From NCBI GenBank assembly GCA_000424365.1, contig AUJT01000004.1:114822-178821 (forward strand): a stretch of 64,000 nt of DNA, in the 5' to 3' direction. Made by a program: the position numbers and the translations under genes. Under the pieces are notes generated by a model, which saw only the letters and a program-made list of their open reading frames with translations, searched no databases and was not told the DNA's origin. Of the stretch, positions 35,705 through 45,900 are shown piece after piece; position 1 is the first letter of the stretch, and every line of letters begins with the position of its first letter. This DNA is from Lachnospiraceae bacterium NK4A144 (GTDB lineage: Bacteria > Bacillota > Clostridia > Lachnospirales > Lachnospiraceae).

Positions 35705-36469
35705 TTAACCTATGAACTTTTTAACCATGTTTTCCGTATAGGAATTTGTCCAGCGTGTTACTGTGATGCCGCCTCGCTTGCTTGCACGGAAGATCAGTGC
35801 CAGTACCTGCTGGAGATACTGCATAGTAACCTTTGAACTGAGCTTTGACTCACCGCTGGTACGATTCTGGAAAGCATACGGGATCTCGATGATGGAGCTG
35901 TATTCACTCATTGCCAGAACTTCGATCATGATCTTCCAGCCAACCGGTCTGAGATCTGCATTAGCGATACATCCCTTGCGGAACATGAAAAGACCGGAAG
36001 TCGGATCACTTACTTTTCTGAGGCACGGAAGAGCGATCTTTCCGATCCAGCGTGCTGTGCCGGATACAAACTTTCTGTACCAGTTAAGACCGCCGTCATC
36101 CCCACCGGGTATCAGTCTGCTGGGGATACAGAAATCTGCGCCTGAACGAAGTGCTGCATACATAGGGCGAAGGATTGCAGGTGGATGCTGCAGATCCGCG
36201 TCCATACATGCAAGAAAATCTCCCTTTGCTATACGGAAGCCTCTGATAACTGCCGTAGCCAGACCACTCTCATTAACTCTGTGCTCATAGCGAACACGGT
36301 CATTTTCTTCCGAAATCTTCTGAAGAACCTCCGGTGTCTCATCTGTGCTATCATCAATAAAAACTATTTCGTATTCAATTCCCTTAAGGGCATCACCGAT
36401 CTGCTTAACCAGATTCTCTACGTTGCCCTTTTCATTAAAGGTCGGAACGACCACTGAAAGCATTTCCAT
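35705..36469 (-). CDS. Glycosyltransferase family 2, dolichol-phosphate-mannose-synthase-like
   Basis: This 254-residue protein reads MEMLSVVVPTFNEKGNVENLVKQI, with IVFIDDSTDETPEVL and the metal site LACMDADLQHPP (DAD). These are the motifs of polyprenyl-phosphate sugar synthases that load a sugar on undecaprenyl phosphate for use outside the membrane. It has no C-terminal membrane helices. I chose the ATG at 36469, which follows AAAGGG. It has its own promoter (36525-36552) and terminator, so it stands apart from uvrA and uvrB. A GT-C enzyme such as the one at 17810 could use its product; that link is inference. Confidence 0.82.
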   Translation of the reverse strand: MEMLSVVVPTFNEKGNVENLVKQIGDALKGIEYEIVFIDDSTDETPEVLQKISEENDRVRYEHRVNESGLATAVIRGFRIAKGDFLACMDADLQHPPAILRPMYAALRSGADFCIPSRLIPGGDDGGLNWYRKFVSGTARWIGKIALPCLRKVSDPTSGLFMFRKGCIANADLRPVGWKIMIEVLAMSEYSSIIEIPYAFQNRTSGESKLSSKVTMQYLQQVLALIFRASKRGGITVTRWTNSYTENMVKKFIG

Positions 36470-36524
36470 TTTGTTTCCCTTTCGGTTGTTTTTTTGTATT
36501 TCCCCACTTTGCACAACCTTTTTT

Positions 36525-36552
36525 ATTATAAAGGTCACAAAATATACGTCAA
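36525..36552 (-). promoter_or_regulatory. Sigma-A promoter of the glycosyltransferase gene
   Basis: On the minus strand TTGACG (-35) and TATAAT (-10) are 16 nt apart, about 55 nt upstream of the start codon. It is one of the best promoter matches in the window. Confidence 0.8.
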
Positions 36553-36655
36553 GGATATTATTTCATAAACAGAACACACAAAATCTAGTCAATGTGACTT
36601 CGAATCATTATATGATGACACGAATTGCTCCGCTGCTGATCCAGTTCACGCAATT

Positions 36656-38653
36656 CTACGTAAACGAATTCAGATTTTCCCTGAGTTCCATCATCTTATC
36701 TCTGAGTTCCGCTGCCGTTTCAAAATCCAACTCTGCTGCAGCAGCTTTCATCTTCTTTTCAACCTTCTTTATGAGTTCCTCAAGTTCCTTCTTATCCATG
36801 GATTCAGGATCTTTCTTAAACTCATATTCGCTCTTTGCTACAGACTTTGTAAGCGAAATAAGATCGCGAACTGCTTTCTTAATGGTCTGCGGCGTGATTC
36901 CATGGTCTTCATTGTACTTCTGCTGTATCTCGCGTCTCCTGGCAGTCTCGTCAAGACATATCCTCATGGAATCCGTCACGGAATCCGCGTACATGATAAC
37001 ATGCCCCTCGGCGTTTCTCGCAGCACGTCCTACAGTCTGGATAAGCGATGTCGCAGATCTCAAAAATCCCTCTTTATCCGCGTCAAGTATCGCAACCAGC
37101 GAAATCTCCGGTATATCCAGACCTTCACGGAGAAGGTTGATACCGACCAACACATCAAAAACATCCAGACGCATATCGCGGATTATCTCAGCTCTTTCCA
37201 ACGTATCAATATCAGAATGAAGGTAACGCACACGTATACCGATCTCTCTTAAATAGTCCGTAAGCTGTTCAGCCATTTTTTTCGTAAGCGTCGTGACCAG
37301 TATCTTATTTTTCTTCTCTATCTCAGTATTTATCTCCTGCACCAGATCATCGATCTGACCTGCGGTCGGTCGGACGTCGATCAACGGATCCAGAAGACCC
37401 GTCGGTCTTATCAGCTGCTCTGCCCGCAGCAGCTCATGCTCTTTTTCATAATCAGCAGGTGTCGCAGAAACAAATAATATCTGATTTATGTGCTGTTCAA
37501 ATTCATCAAAAGAAAGCGGTCTGTTATCTTTTGCGCTCGGTAAGCGGAAGCCATATTCCACAAGCGTATTTTTTCTGGAGAGGTTTCCGTTAAACATACC
37601 TCCGATCTGCGGGATAGAGATATGGGACTCATCAACAATTATCAGAAAATCATCCGGGAAGAAATCCATAAGGGTCGTCGGTGGAGTCCCCGCCGGCATA
37701 CCGGACATAGGTCCCGTGTAATTTTCGATACCGCTGCAGAAACCTGTCTCACGAAGCATCTCCATATCAAAACGGGTTCTCTCGGAAATCCTCTGGGCTT
37801 CTATGAGCTTATCCTCCGACCGGAAAAACTTAACTCTTTCTTCCAGCTCTTTTTCGATGCGTGCGATACCGGCTTCCATCTTTTCCTTGGGCATTACGTA
37901 GTGAGAAGCAGGGAAGATAGAAACCTGTCGAAGTTCTTCCTTCGGTTCTCCGGTAAGGACATCGATCGTTACTATCCTGTCTATCTCATCACCAAAAAAC
38001 TCTACGCGGATAGCAGTTTCATCTTCTTCCGCTGGGAAGATCTCCAATACATCTCCATGCACACGAAAAGTTCCACGGTGAAAATCCAGATCATTTCTCG
38101 TGTACTGTATCCCTATAAGTTCATGAATAACTTCATCCCTGTCCTTCTCCTGTCCCGGACGCAGAGACACGATCATTGCGAGATAATCATCCGGTGATCC
38201 CAGTCCATATATACACGAAACAGAGGCCACGACTATAACATCCCTTCTTTCGGAAAGCGCGGCTGTAGCCGCAAGTCTTAGCTTATCAATGTTGTCATTT
38301 ATGGATGAATCCTTTTCTATATACGTATCCGTTGACGGCACATACGCCTCCGGCTGGTAATAGTCGTAGTAGGACACAAAATACTCTACAGCATTCTCAG
38401 GAAAAAACTCTTTAAACTCGCTATAAAGCTGACCTGCCAGAGTTTTATTATGTGATATGACAAGCGTTGGTTTATTTAACGCCGCTATGACGTTTGCCAT
38501 TGTAAAAGTCTTTCCGGAACCGGTAACACCAACCAACGTCTCACACTGGTTTCCATCCTGAAATCCTTTTACGAGTTTCTCTATAGCCTGGGGCTGATCG
38601 CCGGTGGGTTTATATTCGCTGTGCAATTTAAATACGTTATTCTCTTTTCCCAT
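36656..38653 (-). CDS. uvrB: Excinuclease ABC subunit B
   Basis: This 665-residue damage-verifying helicase subunit has Walker [18 protein letters not shown] (near residue 40), the hairpin region [12 protein letters not shown], Walker [13 protein letters not shown], helicase motifs [14 protein letters not shown] and QTVGRAARN, and a C-terminal UVR domain ([21 protein letters not shown]) for UvrC contact. The length matches the family. It follows the terminator of the flavoprotein gene. I see no clear LexA box within the 60-nt upstream gap. Confidence 0.97.
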   Translation of the reverse strand: MGKENNVFKLHSEYKPTGDQPQAIEKLVKGFQDGNQCETLVGVTGSGKTFTMANVIAALNKPTLVISHNKTLAGQLYSEFKEFFPENAVEYFVSYYDYYQPEAYVPSTDTYIEKDSSINDNIDKLRLAATAALSERRDVIVVASVSCIYGLGSPDDYLAMIVSLRPGQEKDRDEVIHELIGIQYTRNDLDFHRGTFRVHGDVLEIFPAEEDETAIRVEFFGDEIDRIVTIDVLTGEPKEELRQVSIFPASHYVMPKEKMEAGIARIEKELEERVKFFRSEDKLIEAQRISERTRFDMEMLRETGFCSGIENYTGPMSGMPAGTPPTTLMDFFPDDFLIIVDESHISIPQIGGMFNGNLSRKNTLVEYGFRLPSAKDNRPLSFDEFEQHINQILFVSATPADYEKEHELLRAEQLIRPTGLLDPLIDVRPTAGQIDDLVQEINTEIEKKNKILVTTLTKKMAEQLTDYLREIGIRVRYLHSDIDTLERAEIIRDMRLDVFDVLVGINLLREGLDIPEISLVAILDADKEGFLRSATSLIQTVGRAARNAEGHVIMYADSVTDSMRICLDETARRREIQQKYNEDHGITPQTIKKAVRDLISLTKSVAKSEYEFKKDPESMDKKELEELIKKVEKKMKAAAAELDFETAAELRDKMMELRENLNSFT

Positions 38654-38710
38654 TCGAGCCTCTTCTCAAAAGAAATGAAGTTTTAACAAAATTTCCCGCG
38701 ATATGAAAAA

Positions 38711-38744
38711 GGACGGGTCAGTATTAATCATACCAAACCCGTCC
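38711..38744 (-). terminator. Terminator of the GGDEF-flavoprotein operon
   Basis: On the minus strand GGACGGGT / ACCCGTCC (8 bp, extended by GGTA/TACT-type pairs) is followed by TTTTTCAT, 22 nt after the stop codon at 38767. Confidence 0.85.
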
Positions 38745-38766
38745 CTATATGAACATGGTGTTTCTA

Positions 38767-40875
38767 TTACTTATCGCAATACTCTACTGCACTGTCACTT
38801 GCTATGCCGCCGAATATAACGATATCAGCTACAGCATTTCCTCCAAGACGGTTTCCGCCGTGAACTCCACCTGTAACCTCACCTGCTGCGAAGAGACCCG
38901 GAATAGGATTTCCGCTCTTATCAATTACCTCAGCCTTGGTGTCGATCTTTACACCACCCATGGTATGGTGGATACCGGGTGCGATCTTTATTGCATAGTA
39001 AGGAGCTACACTCAGGTCATTATCCATTCCTGTGTCACGCTCAAACTCTGCATCCTTCTTAGCAGCTACTGCCTTATTCCAGGTATCAAGCGTCTCTGCC
39101 AGAGTTGCAGGATCCACATCGATCTGACCTGCAAGATCCTCGATCGTATCACCCTGAACTGTGATACCTGTAGATACATACTTTTCAATAGCCTTAAGAC
39201 CGTCTCTCAGTCTCTGGTCAAAGATGATATACGCATATCCGCCGGTCTGCTCAAGCTCTGCTGCAGATACCTTATCACGTGTGAGAAGCTCATTTGTAAA
39301 TCTCTTACCTTCCTGATTTACAAGGATTGCACCGTCGCCTCGAACGCTCTCTGTGATAAGCATTGAAGTTCCCTGCTCAACTGTCGGATGAAGCTGGATC
39401 TGATCAATGTCAACGAGATCAGCGCCTACTTTTTCAGCCATTACAATACCGTCTCCCATAGCACCCGGAGCACTGGTAGAAACCGTACCCTTAAGGTCAG
39501 GACGATACTTAACGATCATATCCTGATTATTACCGAATCCGCCTGTTGCAAGGATCACAGCTTTTGCATTGATAGTATAGTTAGCTGTCTTTCCTTCAGC
39601 CTTTACACCAACAACGGCGCCGTCTTCAAATATAAGATCTGTTGCCTTGGTCTCATACATAACGTTGATACCAAGCTCATCCATCTTATTCAAAAATCTT
39701 GTTACAAGGAAAGCTCCGACACCGGAACCATCCTCCGGAGCATGAATACGCTGATTTGTAGCACCACCGGAGAAGCTTACCTTCGGAAGAGGTGCTCCGA
39801 TGGAGTCAAGCCAGTCAATAGCTGCTGCGGACTTCTCAGCCATAATGGTAACCAGATCACGGTTGTTGATCTGATGTCCGCCTTCCATTGTATCCTCAAT
39901 GAAAGTTTCAACAGAATCTTCTATTCCCTGTTCTTTCTGATAATGTGTTTCTGCTGCATTCATGCCGCCTGTAGCCTTTGTTGTATTACCTCCGGCATAG
40001 GGCATCATTTCAAGAACAACTACTTTCTTTCCATTTTCAGTTGCCTTGATCGCTGCAGTCATACCTGCGCCGCCGGCACCGACGATACAGATATCAGCAT
40101 CAACTGTTTCCTCGCTCTTAGGAGCGTTTGCATCCACTGCTTCAGCCTCAGGAAGCTTGCTGATATCGCAGCCAGCCTGCTTCAGAGCATCCTGTAATGC
40201 ACGTAAGATTGCCTTACTTGTAACTGTTGCACCAGAAATAGCATCTACATTTACAGACTGTGCTGCCAGGATCTTATCCGGAAGCATTGATACTGCAAAT
40301 GTACCGATATTTTCAGTCTCATGGTCTCCAGTCACATTTAAAGACTCAATATTGTTCTCTGTAACTTCGACCTCAACCTCAACATCGCCGCCGAAACCTT
40401 TTGCTGTTCCCTTATAAGTACCCGGGATAAACAGATTTCCGTCAGCAGCCTTCGGTCCTGATGCCACTTCCTGTCCACCTGCCTCGGCAATAGCCGCTGC
40501 CAGTGCCTCTTTTACTGCACCACTTGTAACAGTCGCGCCGGAAACACCATCGATCTCCGCACTCTGTGCTGCAAGAATCTGATTTGCAAGCTCCGGGATC
40601 GCAGCTCCACCTACATCCGGAGTCTCACCGTCTCCTGTGATAACAGCATTTGTGATACCACCATTGTCACCAACAGTAAGCTCTAGTGCTACCTTACCGC
40701 CAAAACCATCAGCTTCGGCAGTATAAGTTCCCGGTGTATATGCCCCTTCCGCATTCGCAAACTGCTCTGCCTGCTTATTTGGGTTATACATTGGCTTAAT
40801 AAATGCCACGGCCAGTAATACGATCACAAATGCCACAACTGCTATTGCATCGTAAATCCTTCTTGATTTCTCCAC
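38767..40875 (-). CDS. Membrane-anchored flavoprotein reductase (fumarate reductase-like) with two FMN-binding domains
   Basis: This 702-residue protein has an N-terminal membrane segment (residues 7-27), two FMN_bind domains (about 46-130 and 150-235) and a flavocytochrome-c-type FAD domain (about 258-700). Each FMN_bind domain carries the covalent FMN attachment motif SGATVTS (DGVSGATVTS and DAISGATVTS). The FAD domain starts ADICIVGAGGAGMTAAIKA and has HTMGGVKID and GGNRLGGNAVADI. It belongs to the flavinylated fumarate/urocanate-type reductases, which take electrons from the membrane to an outside acceptor. The start is GTG with AGGAGG upstream. It has no heme domain. The substrate cannot be named from sequence. 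It follows the 99-residue protein and GGDEF gene. Confidence 0.88.
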   Translation of the reverse strand: MEKSRRIYDAIAVVAFVIVLLAVAFIKPMYNPNKQAEQFANAEGAYTPGTYTAEADGFGGKVALELTVGDNGGITNAVITGDGETPDVGGAAIPELANQILAAQSAEIDGVSGATVTSGAVKEALAAAIAEAGGQEVASGPKAADGNLFIPGTYKGTAKGFGGDVEVEVEVTENNIESLNVTGDHETENIGTFAVSMLPDKILAAQSVNVDAISGATVTSKAILRALQDALKQAGCDISKLPEAEAVDANAPKSEETVDADICIVGAGGAGMTAAIKATENGKKVVVLEMMPYAGGNTTKATGGMNAAETHYQKEQGIEDSVETFIEDTMEGGHQINNRDLVTIMAEKSAAAIDWLDSIGAPLPKVSFSGGATNQRIHAPEDGSGVGAFLVTRFLNKMDELGINVMYETKATDLIFEDGAVVGVKAEGKTANYTINAKAVILATGGFGNNQDMIVKYRPDLKGTVSTSAPGAMGDGIVMAEKVGADLVDIDQIQLHPTVEQGTSMLITESVRGDGAILVNQEGKRFTNELLTRDKVSAAELEQTGGYAYIIFDQRLRDGLKAIEKYVSTGITVQGDTIEDLAGQIDVDPATLAETLDTWNKAVAAKKDAEFERDTGMDNDLSVAPYYAIKIAPGIHHTMGGVKIDTKAEVIDKSGNPIPGLFAAGEVTGGVHGGNRLGGNAVADIVIFGGIASDSAVEYCDK

Positions 40876-40916
40876 TTCTTATCCTCCTTTTCCTTTTTAT
40901 ACCCATTAAGCAACAG

Positions 40917-41216
40917 TTAAAGCGGCTTAAATTCATACTTTGAATCAACTTTTTCAAGGAACATGGCATTCTTACGAAGACGATACACCGAACCACCCAC
41001 AAGCTCGATAACTTTCGCGCCCTCTTTTGCACATTCGATATACGTTTTACAAAGTACGTTAAAAGCATCTTCTTTCATAGGAACCAGGTAATCATGCTTT
41101 TCGTGTTCTGTTGAGAGAACCGCAAAGCCCTGTTTATTAAACCTGATGCCATAAAGCGTGCAAATCTCGATACCGTTTGTTCCGTCCTCTGAAATACATG
41201 TAACCTTAAGTAGCAT
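40917..41216 (-). CDS. Small protein of unknown function between GGDEF and flavoprotein genes
   Basis: This 99-residue soluble protein (MLLKVTCISEDGTNGIEICTLYG...) is mixed alpha/beta in look, without membrane segments or cysteine clusters. It overlaps the GGDEF gene by 11 nt, and GGAGGAAGAG precedes its ATG, so it is translated in step with it. No family recognised. It might be a small partner of the reductase or the cyclase. Confidence 0.7.
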   Translation of the reverse strand: MLLKVTCISEDGTNGIEICTLYGIRFNKQGFAVLSTEHEKHDYLVPMKEDAFNVLCKTYIECAKEGAKVIELVGGSVYRLRKNAMFLEKVDSKYEFKPL

Positions 41217-42813
41217 TTTCTCTTCCTCCTCTTTCCTGACCTTCGGTTTCTTTATGATGCTCCTGTTTTATCGAGTACATTTTTGCATCGCCCTCATGTA
41301 TCAGACTGTCTATGTCCATATCTTTGCCGTTCGACGAAACCTTTCCAATGCTTACGGATATCCGGCTGTCAGTCTCCCGGAACATATCCTTTACGGAATA
41401 GACCATTTTATCGCACTGAGCCTGCAACTCCTCTTCATCGGGAATTCCGTCGATTATCAGTGCAAATTCATCCCCTCCAAGCCTAAATGCCGTTCCCTGA
41501 GGGAATATCTCACACATTGCCTTAGCTGTCCGGCGTAAAACATCATCTCCTCTATTATGGCCAAAACTGTCATTTATCTCCTTAAAGTGATCGAGATCCA
41601 TATACAGGAGTGTCAGTGCCCTGCCTTGAAGTTCCTGCACGTAATTATAAAAGAATCTCCTGTTATAAAGCCCCGTCAGCGGATCAGTGTTCGCAGCCTG
41701 CAGTATCTTCTTTTCATAATTACGCTCCATTGTCACATCATGGAGCAGAACAAAATAACCTGCGCTGTTAAAGAAATAATCTCTGATCTCCTGCTCGATC
41801 ACCACATAAATACGTTCTTTTCCGTCAACAACAGTAGTAAATTCCTGACTTACCGAATGCTTCTTTTCATTAGTTTTTGGTTCTGAAACCGCTGTGAGTT
41901 TTTCAGATTTCCATTTCCTGTAATCAAACAGAGCCAGATCCACACCGTCCATATGAAAAGCCGCCTGAAAATATGAATTTACCTGCATGGTTTCCCAGTC
42001 ATTGGTGCATATAAGAAGCGGAAACGGGATGTTTGCAATAAGAAGCGACAGCTGGATACCAAGATTACTGAAATCCGTAACATTATGCGCCACTCCAACA
42101 GTTCCGATCACATCATTATGCTTATCGAATATCGGCGACTTGTAAGTGATGAAATGCATCATTCCATCCTTAGTCTTAACCGGTTCCTCAAACACCAATG
42201 TCTTTTTTGCCGTCATGACCTCATCTTCGGATTCAAGACACACAAACTCACCGGACTCATATTCTTCCGGTGAAATATCCCATATATAGTAATGTCCCCT
42301 GCCCTCTATGTCTTCACGTTCCTTATGGACTGTCCGGGCAAAAGTCTTATTTACAAGTATATGCGCTCCCTTTTTATCTTTTACCCATACCAGCTCCGGT
42401 ATGTTGTCTATCGTAGTATATAAATAGGTGTTATAAACCCACTCATAAACCTCTGTTTTTATAAGCTTGATAAGCTTTTTAATTCTAAAATTTCTAGCCT
42501 CTCGGCTTTCTTCTTTCGGCCACAGCGCTGCGATAAAATCAGGAATCTCACGTTCTTCCGTTATATTTTCTATATATACCGGATAGTATCTATAGCACTT
42601 GTCCTCAATTTCCCGACACCTTTCAATATCCTCTAAAGATGTCGATATCAAAATGACAATACTTTCCTTTTCATACTGTATATCATCGCATGAACTCACC
42701 GTCCGAATCCGGAATTCTGTGCCTTCGATCCGCGGCACGGAGTTCAGACTTTCCTCAAGTTCCATGGAATCAGATAGGATATATATAGTTATATCAATAT
42801 TACCCAGTTTCAT
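41206..42813 (-). CDS. Diguanylate cyclase with PAS-like sensor domains
   Basis: This 535-residue soluble protein has an unrecognised N-terminal region (1-130), two PAS-like regions (about 130-250, YTTIDNIPELVWVKDKKGAHILVNKTF, and 265-370) and a GGDEF domain (about 375-510) with NTDPLTGLYNRRFF, LYMDLDHFKEINDSFGHNRGD and an intact RLGGDEFALII active site. It therefore should make c-di-GMP from GTP. The RxxD inhibitory site five residues before GGDEF is absent, so product inhibition at that site is not expected. The start at 42813 has GGGGAG seven nucleotides upstream. A GCCGATAC (sigma-D -10-like) lies about 60 nt upstream. Confidence 0.9.
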   Translation of the reverse strand: MKLGNIDITIYILSDSMELEESLNSVPRIEGTEFRIRTVSSCDDIQYEKESIVILISTSLEDIERCREIEDKCYRYYPVYIENITEEREIPDFIAALWPKEESREARNFRIKKLIKLIKTEVYEWVYNTYLYTTIDNIPELVWVKDKKGAHILVNKTFARTVHKEREDIEGRGHYYIWDISPEEYESGEFVCLESEDEVMTAKKTLVFEEPVKTKDGMMHFITYKSPIFDKHNDVIGTVGVAHNVTDFSNLGIQLSLLIANIPFPLLICTNDWETMQVNSYFQAAFHMDGVDLALFDYRKWKSEKLTAVSEPKTNEKKHSVSQEFTTVVDGKERIYVVIEQEIRDYFFNSAGYFVLLHDVTMERNYEKKILQAANTDPLTGLYNRRFFYNYVQELQGRALTLLYMDLDHFKEINDSFGHNRGDDVLRRTAKAMCEIFPQGTAFRLGGDEFALIIDGIPDEEELQAQCDKMVYSVKDMFRETDSRISVSIGKVSSNGKDMDIDSLIHEGDAKMYSIKQEHHKETEGQERGGRENAT

Positions 42814-42929
42814 TCTAAAGCTCCCCTGCTGCGATCTGATACAAACTGCCCATGCCACTATATGTGTTTGTATCGGCATATTTATGTCGGAATAACATAT
42901 ATTTTTTTGTATTTTTTACGCATCAAAAA

Positions 42930-42961
42930 GGGCTGCACTCTCTGTTACGAAAGTGCAGCCC
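42930..42961 (-). terminator. Terminator of the giant GH43 gene
   Basis: On the minus strand GGGCTGCACT / AGTGCAGCCC (10 bp, 12-nt loop) is followed by TTTTTGATG. It lies 38 nt after the stop codon. Confidence 0.9.
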
Positions 42962-42999
42962 CCGGCTTATTCACATGATCTACTTTTTACACAAAATCT

Positions 43000-45900
43000 T
43001 TACTTTACAGTTACTTTGCAGCTTCCGATCTTTGCTCCGTCAACATATGCTGTGATCTCTACTTTTCCTGCAGAAACTCCAAATACATTTCCGTCAGCAT
43101 CAACTGTTGCCACACTTGTGTCGCTGCTGCTCCACTTTACATCACTCTTTGCATTCTTGACTTTAAGCTGAGTAACTGCGCCCTTCTTAATAGTCTTTTT
43201 TGATGCACTAAGTGACGGAAGCTTTACTTTGAGCGTTGTATGTACAACTGTATCACCAAACTTAACGGTGATCTTTGTGGATCCGCTCTTCTTAACTGTG
43301 ATAACACCGCTTTCACTTATCTCTGCTACATCCTTCTTTGATGATGCGAATGATGTCGGTACTGCATATGTAGTACCTGTCAGCAGTTCTGATACGTTAA
43401 ATGACTTTGTGCTTGTCACTGTTGTCTTCTTAAGTGCAGGGCACTCAACATAAATCGTTAATTCTTTATTTTCACCATTCTTTCCGATGATCTCGAGTGT
43501 AACTGTACCGGTCTTCTTGATAGTGATCTTACCGGACTTGGAAACCTTCATGATCTTCTTTTCAGCCTTATCAAGTACATATTTCTTTACCTTGAAGGAA
43601 GGCTGGATCTTGTAACCCTTACTCTTTACAAGGACTACGTTATCAGAATTTTCATCAAGAACCTTTCCTGTAAGTACCTTAGGTGCCTTGTTCTGTGACT
43701 CGGAACCGTTCGGATTCTCAGGTGTAGGATTCTCAGGTGTCGGGTTGTCCGGTGTCGGAGTCGGGTCATCCGGTGTTGTATCGGTAAACTCAACTTCACC
43801 GTTATAGAGCTGTGCAATCTCCTTTGTATTCAGTGTTCTGTTGAAGATAGTAAATTCATCCAGAGAACCTGTGAAGTACTCGCCGCTTCCCCAGTTTGCC
43901 TTACCTATCTGTACGATACCGTTGTCACCAAAGATATCCTTCAGATCATAGATACTTCCAACACTTGAAACCTGCTTGCCGTTGATATAGAGCTTAGAAG
44001 TATGGTTGGACTCTACTACAGTAACCATCTTCCACTCATCGTTCTTCTGGCTCGCTGTCTGAGCATTGCTCGGTCTGCCGCCGTTATTGTTGTATCTCTC
44101 TACTACCAGATAATTGGTTCTGAGAGGATCGATCACACCCAGGTATTTCTCCTGATTGGAGTTCTGTGCCTTTGTGTCAGGTGCAGCATAGAAGCTCCAC
44201 TTTGTTGTTCCGTCCTTCTTTGTCTTACTCCAGTAGTTGATAGTGATCTCTTCCTCACCTGTGAGAAGTGATGAGCCATCCTTCTTTGTGAGGTTGAGCC
44301 ACTGCTCCTTACCGCTATTAAGTGTCAGAGCCTTTCCGTCATGACCCTCTGTAAGCTCATAGCCGTTATTGGACTCTGCGACTGCACCCTTTCCGGCAAA
44401 GCCGTTCTCATCATCATCAAATGAGAAGTGTGCTATAGCTGCCTCGTTAAGAGTTGTATCAGGATTTTCATTTTCCTTTTCAGCAGGCCACTTCTTTTCG
44501 ATGGCTGCATATTCCTCTGCTGTGATCGGCATTGCAGTACCGTGTCTCATTGTTGCAGGGAATGAATAGTCATCAAGCTTTGTAAACTCACCGCTGTTAA
44601 GATCACTTGTTACTGCCGGATAATATCCTGCGCCTGTGCTGTACTTATCAAGGAGAAGTACCCACTTATCCTCGCCGTTAAGCTTAAAGATAGTACCGCC
44701 TTCAACACCTGTGTTCTTTGTAAGGAAGTCAGAGTGAATTCTGGTCCACGGGCCGTCAAGTGACTCAGCCTTTTCAAGGAATTCGTAAGTTCCCTTTGCA
44801 GGATCTGTGTCTTCCATACGAAGATCGGTGCTTCCTGTACTCTCAACCTTTGTAAGTCTGAAGTAAACTGTCTTTCCGTTCTCTTTTACAGGACATACAG
44901 AAGTATCGATAGTACTGATATCCTTTCCGTCCTTATTCTTCTTACTGATCCAGATCTCAGGCTCTGTGAAGTTCACAAAGTCGCGTGTCTTTGCATAGTA
45001 AACGTGCTTTATGCCTTTGACATCAGATGACCAGTAAACGTAATACTCTCCTGTTTCCTCGTTATAAGCTGCCTCAGGAGCCCATGCGCAGCCAGAATCA
45101 TCTGTAGCTACTCTGATCATTCTCTGATCACTCCAGTTAACGAGGTCATCAGACTCCCAGATCATGAGTGACTTGCTGCCTCTTGTTGCAGCTCTGTTCC
45201 ACTTGTCAGATCCGCCGTTAAGATTAATGGAAAGATCTGTTGCAAGGAGATAGAATCTGTCTCCATCCGCACTTCTGATGATAAACGGATCACGAAGTCC
45301 CTTTTCACCAAGAGTAGATGTGATAACCGGAAGACCATCATTCAATGCTGTCCAGTTATAGCCATCCTTACTGTCAGAGAAGTAGATCTGCTCCTCCTGA
45401 GGGTTGCTCTCGCTTCCTGTGAAGTGTGCAAAGATGTAATCTGATGTTACCTTTTCAGCCGGAGCTGCTTTTACAACTACTGTAAATTCACGAGTCTCGC
45501 TTACATCGCCATATGTTACGGTTGCTGTGAGCTTAACCTCTGTATCCTTATCCTTACGTGTTACCTTACCTGCAGCGATTTTTCCCTCTGCCTTATCTGT
45601 TACTACAGAAGTATTTCCGGACTTCCAGGTGATCTTTGATCCATTCTTTCCTGTCTCAGGCAGATAGATGTTGCCGCGGATATTCTTTTCATCTACGATC
45701 TCAAGAGCATCTGCATCAGCCTTTACTCTATCCTCGTTAGTACCTACTGTTACTGTCATGCTGTAGGTCTTCTGATCATTAGAAAGACCTGCTGTTTCCT
45801 TTGCCTCAGTATTGTTAAATACCGGTCTGCCGTCCTTTGACCATCTTACATATGCAAGGTTTGCATTTCTGCAAGGATCGTAAAGCGGCTGGACGTTAGC

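Noticed and set aside
36345..37220. Plus-strand frame of 291 codons opposite the uvrB end and the gap beyond
   Set aside because: Mostly antisense to uvrB, serine-rich as complement frames often are, no start signal.
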